This document shows positions 42,933 to 51,632 of a DNA stretch of 64,000 bases, piece after piece. Where the stretch lies: assembly GCA_965212075.1 (NCBI GenBank), contig OZ243043.1, forward strand, positions 1,426,001 through 1,490,000, in the 5' to 3' direction. The notes under the pieces are model-generated. The model made no database searches, was not told the DNA's origin, and saw only the letters and a program-made list of their open reading frames with translations. Origin of the DNA: CBDBUR01 sp965212075 (GTDB taxonomy: Bacteria; Pseudomonadota; Alphaproteobacteria; JAPOUT01; G958296285). The stretch's first letter is position 1. Each line of letters opens with the position of its first letter. The translations under genes were made by a program, and so were the position numbers.

Positions 42933-45413
42933 ATGGCGGAAGACAACAATGCGCCTGAGCCAAAGAAAAAGGGGTCTTCTGGCAGACTGAGCGCGCCACC
43001 GCGCACAGGGGCACCGCCGCGCGCGCGTCCGGCGCGTTCAAGCAGACCGGTCATCGTTGAAACAAAACGTAGGCGAATCACCGCCACTTCACCTGCGCTA
43101 AAGAAAACAGCAGTAAAAAAGACGGAAGTTAAAAAAGCCGTTCCCGCAAAAACTGCGCCATCTTCTGCTTCCGCTGCTTCCGCCGTAAAAAAGAAAAAAG
43201 AGCAAAAAGAGCCCGCACCCGGCGGCGTCGTTTTACGACCGCTCACGCCGCGCGAAAAAGAAAGGCGCGCCAAAGCGCTCTCACAGATAAAAAAGCGCGA
43301 AGAAGAAAAGCGCGAAGAGGCTGAAGCCAAAACCAAAACCGCTCAAGTTGAAAAAGAGCGCCGCCAGCACGAAGAAAAGCAGGCCAGCGAACGCGCCGAA
43401 GCTCTGCGCGCGCAGCGCCAGCGCGAAGAAGAAGCCCGCCAGCGCGCGTCTTCTGAATCCGCACAGCATGCGGAAGTCGCTCAAGAAGCTGAAAAAAAAC
43501 GCGCCGCGCCGCGCCGCGCCGCAGAGCGCAAACGGCGGCAAAGCAAGCTCACCATCGCTAATGCGCTCGATGATAGCGAGCGGCAGCAATCCCTTTCGGC
43601 TCTGCGCCGCCGCCGCCAGCGCGCCCGCCCCAGCGCTGAAAAAACCGAGAAGCAGCGCGTCGTGCGCGATGTCGTGATTCCCGAAACCATTCCGGTCAGC
43701 GAGCTGGCCGCGCGCATGGCGCTGCGCGTCAAAGAGGTGATTAAATTTTTGATGAGTCAAGATATCCTCGCCAAAGCCGACGATCATCTTGATGCTGATA
43801 CGGCACAATTGGTCGCTGAGGAATTTGGCCATCGCATCAAGCGCGTCACCGAAGCGGATGTGGAAGAAGCGATTGACGTCCAGCCCGACCGCCCGCAAGA
43901 TTTGCAGCCGCGCCCACCGGTCGTCACCGTTATGGGCCATGTGGATCACGGCAAGACCTCTTTGTTGGACGCTTTGCGGCAATCTTCTGTTGCCACAGGC
44001 GAATCTGGCGGAATCACACAGCATATCGGCGCTTATCAAGTGGAAGCCGCTTCGGGCAGAAAAATCACGTTCATTGATACGCCCGGCCATGCCGCCTTCA
44101 CCGCGATGCGCGCGCGCGGCGCTAAAACCACAGACATCGTCATTCTCGTCATCGCTGCCGATGACGGCATTATGCCGCAGACCATCGAATCCATCAATCA
44201 CGCCAAAGCCGCCAAAACGCCGATCGTCATTGCGCTGAACAAAGTTGATCTTCCCGGCGCGAACTCGCAAAAAATCACGCAAGAGCTTTTGCAGCATGAC
44301 ATCATCTGCGAAGCGCATGGCGGTGATGTGCTCGCGGTGGAAATGTCGGCCAAAACCGGCAAAGGCTTGGACGCGCTGATGGAAGCCGTCTTTCTCCAAA
44401 CGGATATTTTAGAGCTCAAAGCTAATTCGGCGCGGCTGGCGCAGGGAGTCGTGCTGGAAGCGCGCTTGGATAAAGGGGCCGGGCATGTCGCCACTGTGCT
44501 CGTGCAGCGCGGCACGTTGCGCGCTGGCGACGTCTTTGTCGCGGGCGCGCATGTTGGCCGCGTGCGCCGCATGAAAAGCCATAGCGGCCAAAATATTCAA
44601 GAAGCACCGCCTGCTTGTCCGGTTTGGGTGACCGGCCTGTCCGATGCGGTGCAGGCCGGAGATTCCTTTGACTGCCTTGAAAGCGAAGCGCGCGCGCGCG
44701 AAATTTCCGAATATCGCCAGCGCAAAGAGGTCGAAGCGCGCACCGCCTCAAGCACGCCCTTATCTATGGAGCAGATATTTGCCGCCAAAGATCAGAAGCC
44801 TGAACTGTCATTCATTGTCAAAACCGATGTTCAAGGCTCAGCCGATGCTGTGATGCAGGCAGCCGACGGCCTCGGCAGTGAAGAGGTCGCGATTAAAATT
44901 GTTCATGCGGGCGTCGGCGAGGTGAGCCTGTCGGATGTGACCCTCGCTGAAACCACCGGCGCTGATATTGTCATGTTCAATGTCAAAGCTAGTGCGGCGG
45001 CGCAAAAGGCCGCGCGCACCGCAAAAGTTCATATGCGCGCTTTTGAAGTGATTTATAATTTGATTGATGCGATCAAAGAAAAAATTGCCCATCATTTAGG
45101 GCCTTTGCGCCGCGAGACGATTTTGGGACAGGCAGAAATTTTGCAATTGTTTGAGGTTGGCAAGAAAAGTATTGCGGCGGGCTGCCGCGTCGGCGAAGGG
45201 CAGATCAGAAAAAGCGCGCAGCTGCGCATTCGCCGTGAAGATGTCATCGTTTATGACGGCACGATTCAAAGCCTGCGCCGCTTTAAGGATAATGTTGAAA
45301 TTGTCGAGGTCGGACAGGAATGCGGCATCACGCTTGATAATCCGCCGCCGCTCGAACAGGGCGACCAGATTGAATGTTTCTCAGTTGAATTTATTGAGCG
45401 CCCATTAAATTAA
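42933..45413 (+). CDS. infB: Translation initiation factor IF-2
   Basis: 826 residues. Brings initiator tRNA to the 30S subunit. The N-terminal third is a highly charged Lys/Glu/Arg/Ala coil; the G domain has GHVDHGKT near 335-342, DTPGH near 381 and NKVD near 436, then domains II to IV. AGAAGG precedes the ATG. It follows nusA by 33 bases with no ylxR gene between them. The charged N-terminal region creates long open frames on the opposite strand which I take to be shadows. Confidence 0.98.
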   Translation: MAEDNNAPEPKKKGSSGRLSAPPRTGAPPRARPARSSRPVIVETKRRRITATSPALKKTAVKKTEVKKAVPAKTAPSSASAASAVKKKKEQKEPAPGGVVLRPLTPREKERRAKALSQIKKREEEKREEAEAKTKTAQVEKERRQHEEKQASERAEALRAQRQREEEARQRASSESAQHAEVAQEAEKKRAAPRRAAERKRRQSKLTIANALDDSERQQSLSALRRRRQRARPSAEKTEKQRVVRDVVIPETIPVSELAARMALRVKEVIKFLMSQDILAKADDHLDADTAQLVAEEFGHRIKRVTEADVEEAIDVQPDRPQDLQPRPPVVTVMGHVDHGKTSLLDALRQSSVATGESGGITQHIGAYQVEAASGRKITFIDTPGHAAFTAMRARGAKTTDIVILVIAADDGIMPQTIESINHAKAAKTPIVIALNKVDLPGANSQKITQELLQHDIICEAHGGDVLAVEMSAKTGKGLDALMEAVFLQTDILELKANSARLAQGVVLEARLDKGAGHVATVLVQRGTLRAGDVFVAGAHVGRVRRMKSHSGQNIQEAPPACPVWVTGLSDAVQAGDSFDCLESEARAREISEYRQRKEVEARTASSTPLSMEQIFAAKDQKPELSFIVKTDVQGSADAVMQAADGLGSEEVAIKIVHAGVGEVSLSDVTLAETTGADIVMFNVKASAAAQKAARTAKVHMRAFEVIYNLIDAIKEKIAHHLGPLRRETILGQAEILQLFEVGKKSIAAGCRVGEGQIRKSAQLRIRREDVIVYDGTIQSLRRFKDNVEIVEVGQECGITLDNPPPLEQGDQIECFSVEFIERPLN

Positions 45414-45427
45414 AGCGAATTAAAGTG
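45408..45427 (+). repeat. 10-bp duplication at the infB stop / rbfA start
   Basis: aattaaagcg (45408) and aattaaagtg (45418) differ at one base; a third aatt follows and runs into the TTG start of rbfA. The infB TAA lies in the first unit. Confidence 0.85.
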
Positions 45428-45429
45428 AA

Positions 45430-45795
45430 TTGACCGTGAAGCCGCATCATCCAAAAAACGCGCCCACCCATCGCCAGCGCCGCGTTGCGATGATTGTGCG
45501 CCGCGCTTTGAGCGATATTTTGCGCGCGCAAGATTACCTGATGACCATATCCGAAGTTTCTCTCTCGCGTGATCTGCGCCACGCCGATATTTTTATCGCA
45601 CCGTCTTTTGAGGAAAATCAGGCGCAGCAAAACAAGAAAATAGCGCGCCTCATTCAAGAAGTGCCCAAATTGCGCGCCAAGCTCGCCCGCGCGGTCTATT
45701 TGAAATATGTTCCCGATCTGCGCTTCCATATTGATAATTCTTTTGACCATGCGCAGCGCATCAATGTTTTGCTGTCGCAAAATCAATTTAAATGA
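45430..45795 (+). CDS. rbfA: Ribosome-binding factor A
   Basis: 121 residues from TTG 45430 (GTG 45436 also possible; neither has a strong ribosome binding site). Late-stage 30S maturation factor and cold-shock protein. QRRVAMIVRRALSDILRAQ, the KH-like ISEVSLSRDLRHADIFIAP, and YVPDLRFHIDNSFDHAQRINVLL are characteristic. The stop overlaps the truB ATG (ATGA). Confidence 0.93.
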   Translation: MTVKPHHPKNAPTHRQRRVAMIVRRALSDILRAQDYLMTISEVSLSRDLRHADIFIAPSFEENQAQQNKKIARLIQEVPKLRAKLARAVYLKYVPDLRFHIDNSFDHAQRINVLLSQNQFK

Positions 45796-46742
45796 CAGCC
45801 GCGGACAGAATCAACATTTCCGGCTGGCTGGCTTTGGATAAACCCGAAGATATCTCTTCGGCGCGCGCGGTCGCAGAGGTCAGAAAAATTTTTAACGCAA
45901 AAAAAGCCGGCCATGCCGGCACGCTTGATCCGCTCGCCACCGGCCTGCTGCCGATCGCTTTGGGCGAAGCAACCAAAACGGCGTCATTTTTAACTGATGG
46001 CGAAAAAATCTATCGGTTTACTGTGCGCTTCGGCCTCGGCACGGACAGCGATGACAGAAAAGGCAATATCATCGCTTCTAGCGAGGTGCGTCCCAGCGAT
46101 GAGCAAATTCAAGCCCAGCTTCACCATTTTATCGGCGCGATTGACCAAATACCGCCAATTTTTTCCGCGCTCAAAAAAGATGGCCGCCGCGCCTACCAGC
46201 GCGCGCGTGCCGGAGAAAGCTTCGCGCTCGCCCCGCGCCGCGTGCGCATCAACGATTTGCGCCTCCTCTGCCGCCGCGATCGCGACCATGCGGTGATGGA
46301 AATGCGCTGCCAAAAGGGGGTCTATGTCCGCGCTTTGGCGCGCGATCTAGGGGAAAAACTCGCTTGTCCGGCTCATATCGCGCAATTGCGGCGGCTCGCG
46401 GTCGCCCCGCTCGGCGAGGCCGACATGATTGTCTTGGACAAGATCAAAAAAATCGGGCATAGTGCATCTGTTTCCGGTCGCCAGAGACTCGACGCCTTGC
46501 TGCTGCCTCTGGAGACCGCGCTGGAAGGCTTGTCCAAAATCATGATCTCGTCAGAACAGGCGGATCTTTTGAGACAAGGACAGGCTGTTCCTCTCAAGCA
46601 AGATGCAAAAAATGCCGGCCTCGTTGCCGCGCAGCGCGTTCTCGCTATGATGCCAGATCATGCCGTTGCGCTTTGCCGCTTGAAAGAGAAGATGATCGCG
46701 CCGGAACGCGTTTTTAATGTCCAACACATTAAAAACATTTGA
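45792..46742 (+). CDS. truB: tRNA pseudouridine55 synthase
   Basis: 316 residues. Isomerises U55 in the T-loop of tRNAs. GWLALDKPEDISS, KAGHAGTLDPLATGLLPIALGEATK with catalytic Asp46, and GVYVRALARDLGE are the family motifs. Starts within the rbfA stop. The C-terminal ending past residue 290 is Lys-rich and weakly conserved. Confidence 0.96.
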   Translation: MTAADRINISGWLALDKPEDISSARAVAEVRKIFNAKKAGHAGTLDPLATGLLPIALGEATKTASFLTDGEKIYRFTVRFGLGTDSDDRKGNIIASSEVRPSDEQIQAQLHHFIGAIDQIPPIFSALKKDGRRAYQRARAGESFALAPRRVRINDLRLLCRRDRDHAVMEMRCQKGVYVRALARDLGEKLACPAHIAQLRRLAVAPLGEADMIVLDKIKKIGHSASVSGRQRLDALLLPLETALEGLSKIMISSEQADLLRQGQAVPLKQDAKNAGLVAAQRVLAMMPDHAVALCRLKEKMIAPERVFNVQHIKNI

Positions 46743-46746
46743 ATTG

Positions 46747-46770
46747 AAATAAAACAATTAAAATAAAACA
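46747..46770 (+). repeat. 10-bp repeat at 14-bp period upstream of rpsO
   Basis: aaataaaaca at 46747-46756 and 46761-46770, immediately before the GAGG ribosome binding site of rpsO. Confidence 0.88.
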
Positions 46771-46795
46771 GAGGAATAAATTGGAAATAACATCA

Positions 46796-47065
46796 ATGTC
46801 CATCACAAAAGATAAAAAAACTGAGCTGATCCAAAATTTCGCCCGCGAAAAAAATGATTGCGGATCGCCGGAAGTGCAGGTCGCTTTATTGAGCGAGCAT
46901 ATTAAAAACCTCACCGAGCATTTTAAAATTCATAAGAAAGATCAAACATCCCGCCGCGGCCTGCTCAAAATGGTTGCGCGGCGGCGCAAATTGCTCGACA
47001 GCCTCGCGCGGTGCGACGAAGCGCGCTATCGCGACATCATTCAGAAATTGGAGCTGCGCCGCTAA
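46796..47065 (+). CDS. rpsO: Small ribosomal subunit protein uS15
   Basis: 89 residues from ATG 46796, exactly the usual S15 length, beginning MSITKDKK. However, the best ribosome binding site, GAGG, is spaced for a TTG at 46781, which would add MEITS; GGAA ten bases before the ATG is the alternative. Core motifs GSPEVQVALLSEHIKNLTEHF and KKDQTSRRGLLKMVARRRKLLD are standard. Last base overlaps the pnp ATG. Confidence 0.95.
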   Translation: MSITKDKKTELIQNFAREKNDCGSPEVQVALLSEHIKNLTEHFKIHKKDQTSRRGLLKMVARRRKLLDSLARCDEARYRDIIQKLELRR

Positions 47066-49191
47066 TGTCTATGTTCAATATCATCAAAGAAGAAGTGGAT
47101 TTTGGCGGCCGCACGCTCATTTTGGAAACTGGCCGCATCGCGCGCCAAGCCCAAGGCGCGGTGCTCGCAACCTATGGTGAAACTTCGGTGCTCGCTGCCA
47201 TCACCTTCGCGCGCGAACCGAGGCTCGATCTGAGCTTTTTTCCGCTCACCGTCAATTATGTTGAAAAAACCTATGCCGCAGGCAAAGTGCCCGGCGGCTA
47301 TTTTAAGCGCGAAGGACGCCCCACTGAAAAAGAAACCCTCGTCTCGCGGTTGATTGATCGTCCGATCAGGCCGCTCTTTGATAAAAATTTCAAACACGAA
47401 ACCCAAGTGGTCGCGACCGTTTTATCGCACGATCTGGAAAATGATCCAGACATTGTCGCGATGATTGCCACATCCGCCGCACTGGCGATTTCCGGCGTTC
47501 CGTTTGCCGGCCCGATCGGCGCGGCGCGTGTTGGTTATATTCACGATGAATATGTGTTCAATCCTTTGGCACACCAGATGGATGAAACCAAACTGGACCT
47601 CGTTGCCGCAGGAACGCGCGATGCAATTTTGATGGTTGAATCACAGGCGAAAGAGCTCAGTGAAGAGATCATGCTCGGCGCGGTGATGTTTGCGCAGCGC
47701 GCCTACCAGCCGGTCATTGATGTGATCGCGCGCATGGCCGAAAAAGCGGCGCGGCCAGCGTTTCAAGTGGCTGCAGACATGACGCCTGAAAATCTGTCAG
47801 GGGATATCGCCGCAAAAATGGAAAATGATTTTATCGCGGCCTATCAAATTTCTGAAAAAACCGCGCGGCAGGCAAGACTTGATGAGTTGCGCCAATCTGC
47901 GGCTGAAAATTTTGCGCCCGAAGGCGAGGGGGCTGTTTCAGAAGATGTAATTTCAAGGGATATGGTGCAGGGAATCGTCAAAAAGCTTGAGAGCAAAATT
48001 CTTCGCGGTGATGTTCTCGCGGGGACAAAAAAGCGCATTGATGGCCGCGCCGTTGATGATGTGCGTCCGATTGAAGCGGCGGTCGGTATTTTGCCGCGCA
48101 CACATGGCTCGGCTTTGTTTACACGCGGTGAAACACAGGCGCTTGTCGTCGCCACTTTGGGCACCGGCGAGGACGAACAATTCGTTGACGCGCTTGAAGG
48201 CACGTATCGCGAGCGCTTCATGCTGCATTACAATTTTCCGCCTTATTCGGTCGGTGAAGTGGGGCGGGTCGGCTTTACCGGACGGCGCGAAATTGGCCAT
48301 GGCAAGCTGGCATGGCGCGCGCTGCGCGCGGTGCTGCCTTCGGCTGAAGAATTTCCCTATACTTTGCGCATCGTCTCGGAGATCATGGAGTCCAACGGCT
48401 CGTCATCCATGGCGACCGTATGCGGCGCATCTTTGGCGATGATGGATGCCGGTGTGCCTCTATCCGCGCCAGTCGCGGGCATTGCGATGGGACTCATCAA
48501 GGAAGGCGAAAACTTCGTCGTTTTATCCGACATTCTTGGCGATGAAGACCATCTCGGCGATATGGATTTTAAGGTCGCAGGCACGCAAAAAGGCGTCACG
48601 GCGCTGCAGATGGATATTAAAATTACCGGCATCACCGAAGACATTATGAGACAGGCGCTTGCGCAAGCCCATACAGGGCGCGCGCATATTTTGACCGAAA
48701 TGGCCAAAGCGCTCAATGAAGCGCGCGACGAAGTCGGCGAATATGCGCCGCGGGTTGAAACCATCAAAATTGCGCCCGACAAAATTCGTGAAGTGATCGG
48801 CTCCGGCGGCAAGGTCGTGCGCGAAATTGTTGAAACAACCGGCGCGAAAGTGGACATTAGCGATGATGGCACAATCAAAATTTCTTCCAGCAATGCCGAT
48901 TCCATTCGCCGCGCCCAAGAATGGATTAATTCCATCGCCGCCGAGCCGGAAGCCGGTGCGCTTTATGAGGGAACGGTCGTCAAGACGCTTGATTTCGGCG
49001 CTTTTGTCAACTTTTTTGGCAAGCGCGATGGGCTGGTGCATATTTCTCAGCTGAGTGAAGGGCGCGTCAACAAAGTGCAGGATGTCGTGCGCGAAGGCGA
49101 TCGTGTGCGCGTCAAATGTGTCGGCTTTGATGATCGCGGCAAAATCCGCCTGACCATGCGCGGCGTTGATCAGGATAATCTGTCCAAATAG
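47065..49191 (+). CDS. pnp: Polyribonucleotide nucleotidyltransferase (PNPase)
   Basis: 708 residues from ATG 47065, which overlaps the rpsO TAA; ATG 47071 gives the canonical MFNI start and cannot be excluded. 3'-5' phosphorolytic exonuclease of RNA decay. Two RNase PH domains (FFPLTVNYVEKTYAAGKVPGG; RTHGSALFTRGETQALV), a KH domain with VIGSGGKVVREI near 575-590 and a C-terminal S1 domain (LDFGAFVNFFGKRDGLVHIS) are complete. rpsO-pnp is a conserved pair. Confidence 0.98.
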   Translation: MSMFNIIKEEVDFGGRTLILETGRIARQAQGAVLATYGETSVLAAITFAREPRLDLSFFPLTVNYVEKTYAAGKVPGGYFKREGRPTEKETLVSRLIDRPIRPLFDKNFKHETQVVATVLSHDLENDPDIVAMIATSAALAISGVPFAGPIGAARVGYIHDEYVFNPLAHQMDETKLDLVAAGTRDAILMVESQAKELSEEIMLGAVMFAQRAYQPVIDVIARMAEKAARPAFQVAADMTPENLSGDIAAKMENDFIAAYQISEKTARQARLDELRQSAAENFAPEGEGAVSEDVISRDMVQGIVKKLESKILRGDVLAGTKKRIDGRAVDDVRPIEAAVGILPRTHGSALFTRGETQALVVATLGTGEDEQFVDALEGTYRERFMLHYNFPPYSVGEVGRVGFTGRREIGHGKLAWRALRAVLPSAEEFPYTLRIVSEIMESNGSSSMATVCGASLAMMDAGVPLSAPVAGIAMGLIKEGENFVVLSDILGDEDHLGDMDFKVAGTQKGVTALQMDIKITGITEDIMRQALAQAHTGRAHILTEMAKALNEARDEVGEYAPRVETIKIAPDKIREVIGSGGKVVREIVETTGAKVDISDDGTIKISSSNADSIRRAQEWINSIAAEPEAGALYEGTVVKTLDFGAFVNFFGKRDGLVHISQLSEGRVNKVQDVVREGDRVRVKCVGFDDRGKIRLTMRGVDQDNLSK

Positions 49192-49203
49192 ATTATTTTT
49201 TCG

Positions 49204-50421
49204 CTAGCCGTTAAATTTTTTGAGCGCTAAACTTCCATTGGTGCCGCCAAATCCAAATGAATTGGATAAAACGCAGTTAAGCTCAACATCATCGCGGCGC
49301 TTGCGCACAATCGGCACATCAGCAAATACCGGATCAAGATCTTCAATATGCGCTGAAGCGCAGATGAAATTTTCCTGCATCATAATCAGCGCATAAATCA
49401 CTTCTTGAACGCCCGCCGCGCCCAAAGAATGGCCGGTCAGCGCCTTGGTCGCGCTGATCGGCGGCATGTTTTCGCCAAATACTTCACGAATGGCTTCAAT
49501 TTCTTTCTCATCGCCGATCGGCGTTGAGGTCGCGTGGGGATTGATATAATCCACTTGATCGCCGGTATTTTTGAGCGCTTGCTGCATGCAGCGCGTCATG
49601 CCTTCCGGCGCGGGCTGCACCATGTCGCGGCCATCAGAGGTCGCGCCAAAGCCGACAATCTCGGCGATGATCTTGGCACCGCGCGCTTGCGCATGTTCCA
49701 AACTCTCAAGCACCAGCGCGCCGCCGCCGCCCGCAATGACAAAGCCGTCGCGATTTTTGTCATAAGGCCGTGAGGCGCAGTCCGGACGATTGTTAAACCG
49801 CGATGACATGGCCGACATCGCGTCAAACAAAACCGATAAAGTCCAATCCAAATCTTCGCCGCCGCCGGTCAGCATCACATCTTGCTCGCCCCATTTTATT
49901 AATTGCGCAGCATGGCCGACGCTATGCACAGACGTCGCACAGGCCGACGAAATGGAATAATTCACGCCGCGAATGCCCAAAAGAACAGATGGCGCCGCCA
50001 CCGTCGTGCTGGACATGGCTTTCGGCACCGCCGTCGGAGATACTTTTTTCGGGCCGCGCTCTTTTGTTGTTATGGCGTTTTCAACAATCGTGCGCGTGGA
50101 CGGCCCTCCCGATCCCATAATGATGCCGGTGCGATCAGATGTGATTTCACTTTTTTCAAGCCCCGCCTGCTCTAAAGCCTGCAGCAGTGATAAATAGCCC
50201 CAAGCTGTGCCTTCGCCCATAAAGCGCCGCGTTTTGCGATCAAGCGCCTCTTCAGGCGAGAGCTGCGGGCGCGCATGAACGTGGCAGCGAAAGCCCAATT
50301 CTTTATGATCTGTCGCGCTGCTCGTGCCAGAGCGCCCTTCATAAAGGCTCTGCGCAACCTCGGCAACATCATTGCCGATGCTTGACACAATTCCCATGCC
50401 GGTAATGACAACGCGCTGCAT
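49204..50421 (-). CDS. fabB: 3-oxoacyl-[acyl-carrier-protein] synthase I
   Basis: 405 residues. Condensing enzyme needed for unsaturated fatty acid elongation. Catalytic Cys161 in SISSACATSVHSVG and the two histidines in NPHATSTPIGD and TKALTGHSLGAAG are present. The ATG overlaps the fabA stop (TAATG) with GGAGG from the fabA end as ribosome binding site. The product end is 12 bases from the convergent pnp stop. fabI, often next in relatives, is not downstream here. Confidence 0.97.
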   Translation of the reverse strand: MQRVVITGMGIVSSIGNDVAEVAQSLYEGRSGTSSATDHKELGFRCHVHARPQLSPEEALDRKTRRFMGEGTAWGYLSLLQALEQAGLEKSEITSDRTGIIMGSGGPSTRTIVENAITTKERGPKKVSPTAVPKAMSSTTVAAPSVLLGIRGVNYSISSACATSVHSVGHAAQLIKWGEQDVMLTGGGEDLDWTLSVLFDAMSAMSSRFNNRPDCASRPYDKNRDGFVIAGGGGALVLESLEHAQARGAKIIAEIVGFGATSDGRDMVQPAPEGMTRCMQQALKNTGDQVDYINPHATSTPIGDEKEIEAIREVFGENMPPISATKALTGHSLGAAGVQEVIYALIMMQENFICASAHIEDLDPVFADVPIVRKRRDDVELNCVLSNSFGFGGTNGSLALKKFNG

Positions 50422-51047
50422 TATTGAACCTCCATGTCTTTCATATCTTTATCTTTCATATCTTTATCTTTCATGTCTTTGTCTTTCATGTCTTTGTCTT
50501 TCATGTCTTTTTCGTTTTTGACATCAAACAGACCGACGCGCAAATCTTCCGCGCGGTAGATCACTTCGCCATCAGCAAGAACGCGGCCATCAGCAGCGCC
50601 CATCACAAGCCGCGACGTAAGAACGCGCTTGAAATCAATTTTGTAAACCACTTTTTGAATATCCGGCAAAATCTGTCCGGCAAAGCGAACTTTGCCGACA
50701 CCCAATGCACGGCCAGATCCTTTCGCACCCGTCCAGCCAAGAAAAAATCCGACCAATTGCCATAAAGCATCAAGACCCAAACAGCCGGGCATCACGGGAT
50801 CATCTTCAAAGTGACAGGCAAAAAACCATAAATCCGGATTGAGCGTCAGTTCAGCTTCAATAATGCCGCGGCCATATTTGCCGCCGTCAAGGCTGATTTT
50901 GGTGATGCGGTCAAACATCAACATGGGCGGCAGCGGCAGGCGCGGCCCGTCGGCGCCAAACAGCTCGCCGCGCCCGCAGCGCAAAAGGTCCTCATAGCTG
51001 AAAGAGGCCATATGTGCATAGGCGGATGAATTAAGTTGATTAGTCAA
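50421..51047 (-). CDS. fabA: 3-hydroxydecanoyl-ACP dehydratase/isomerase with a pentapeptide-repeat tail
   Basis: 208 residues; FabA is normally about 170. The start is a TTG at 51047 with AGGGG upstream. Introduces the cis double bond of unsaturated fatty acids. SYEDLLRCGRGELFGADGP, the active site His79 in FFACHFEDDPVMPGCLGLDALWQ and Asp93 are intact. The last 30 residues are five KDMKD repeats from a 15-bp tandem array and then MEVQ, not part of the fold. Coupled to fabB. Confidence 0.95.
   Translation of the reverse strand: MTNQLNSSAYAHMASFSYEDLLRCGRGELFGADGPRLPLPPMLMFDRITKISLDGGKYGRGIIEAELTLNPDLWFFACHFEDDPVMPGCLGLDALWQLVGFFLGWTGAKGSGRALGVGKVRFAGQILPDIQKVVYKIDFKRVLTSRLVMGAADGRVLADGEVIYRAEDLRVGLFDVKNEKDMKDKDMKDKDMKDKDMKDKDMKDMEVQ
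50437..50511 (-). repeat. Five 15-bp tandem units in the fabA C-terminus
   Basis: On the + strand the unit is tctttcat(a/g)tcttt(a/g/t), beginning at 50437, 50452, 50467, 50482 and 50497. The first two copies are identical, the next two are identical, and the fifth differs only in its last base. Each encodes KDMKD in frame. Copy number is likely to vary between strains. Confidence 0.96.
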
Positions 51048-51139
51048 TGATGCCCCTTACAAAACGTCCCTCAGATAAGATTTAGCGGGAATTTTAGCAT
51101 GAGTGAAAATTTGTTGCACGATTTTCTCAGCATGTTTAT

Positions 51140-51166
51140 AATTTACCGAATTCAAAGAAGTAAATT
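51140..51166. promoter_or_regulatory. Inverted repeat in front of irr, possible operator
   Basis: aatttac (51140-51146) and gtaaatt (51160-51166) are perfect inverted arms around 13 bases, ending 13 bases before the irr ATG, in the fabA-irr divergent region. The sequence does not match the known Irr iron-control element, so an autoregulatory role is only a guess. Confidence 0.4.
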
Positions 51167-51179
51167 CAGGGATGTTTTT

Positions 51180-51632
51180 ATGGTCATAAATCCAAGTCAA
51201 AGCGCGAAAAATACGCAAAAGGACGCGCCAAACCATATAGAAGAAGCATGCCGTCGCCACGGATTGCGCATGACACGCCAAAGAGCCGGATTGTCGCGGC
51301 TGCTTTGGACCGGCAAAAATCGCCATGTTTCCGCCGAACATCTCTACCATGCGGCGCATCACGCTGGCCTGCGTCTGTCTATGGCGACTGTCTACAATAC
51401 GCTCAATCAATGGGCGTCAATCGGCCTGTTGCGCCGCGTCGCGCTCGATGGCGGTGCCGTTTATTTTGACACCAACGTTTCAAACCATCACCACTTTTAT
51501 GATGAGGCCGAAGGCCGACTCATTGATGTGTCCGAGCATAAAGTGAAGCTCGCCTCTCTGCCCGCACCCCCAAAAGGCATGCAAATTGCCAGTGTTGATG
51601 TGATGATTAGGCTTAAGTCTGCGAAAAATTAG
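51180..51632 (+). CDS. irr: Iron response regulator Irr (Fur family)
   Basis: 150 residues from ATG 51180 with AGGGA upstream; earlier in-frame ATGs would give an atypical leader. Irr senses heme as a proxy for iron in alphaproteobacteria. LRMTRQRAGLSRLLW, AEHLYHAAHHAGLRLSMATVYNTL, YFDTNVSNHHHFYDE with the heme/metal-binding triple His, and IASVDVMIRLK place it in Irr rather than Fur. The N-terminal Cys-Pro heme regulatory motif of Bradyrhizobium Irr is absent. Neighbouring fabA-fabB on the other strand is a recurring arrangement. Confidence 0.92.
   Translation: MVINPSQSAKNTQKDAPNHIEEACRRHGLRMTRQRAGLSRLLWTGKNRHVSAEHLYHAAHHAGLRLSMATVYNTLNQWASIGLLRRVALDGGAVYFDTNVSNHHHFYDEAEGRLIDVSEHKVKLASLPAPPKGMQIASVDVMIRLKSAKN

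Noticed and set aside
43281..44399. 372-residue open frame antisense to infB
   Set aside because: It lies wholly within the complete infB gene, has a low-complexity Phe/Ala/Arg-rich translation with no domain, and is explained by the codon bias of the charged IF-2 N-terminus.
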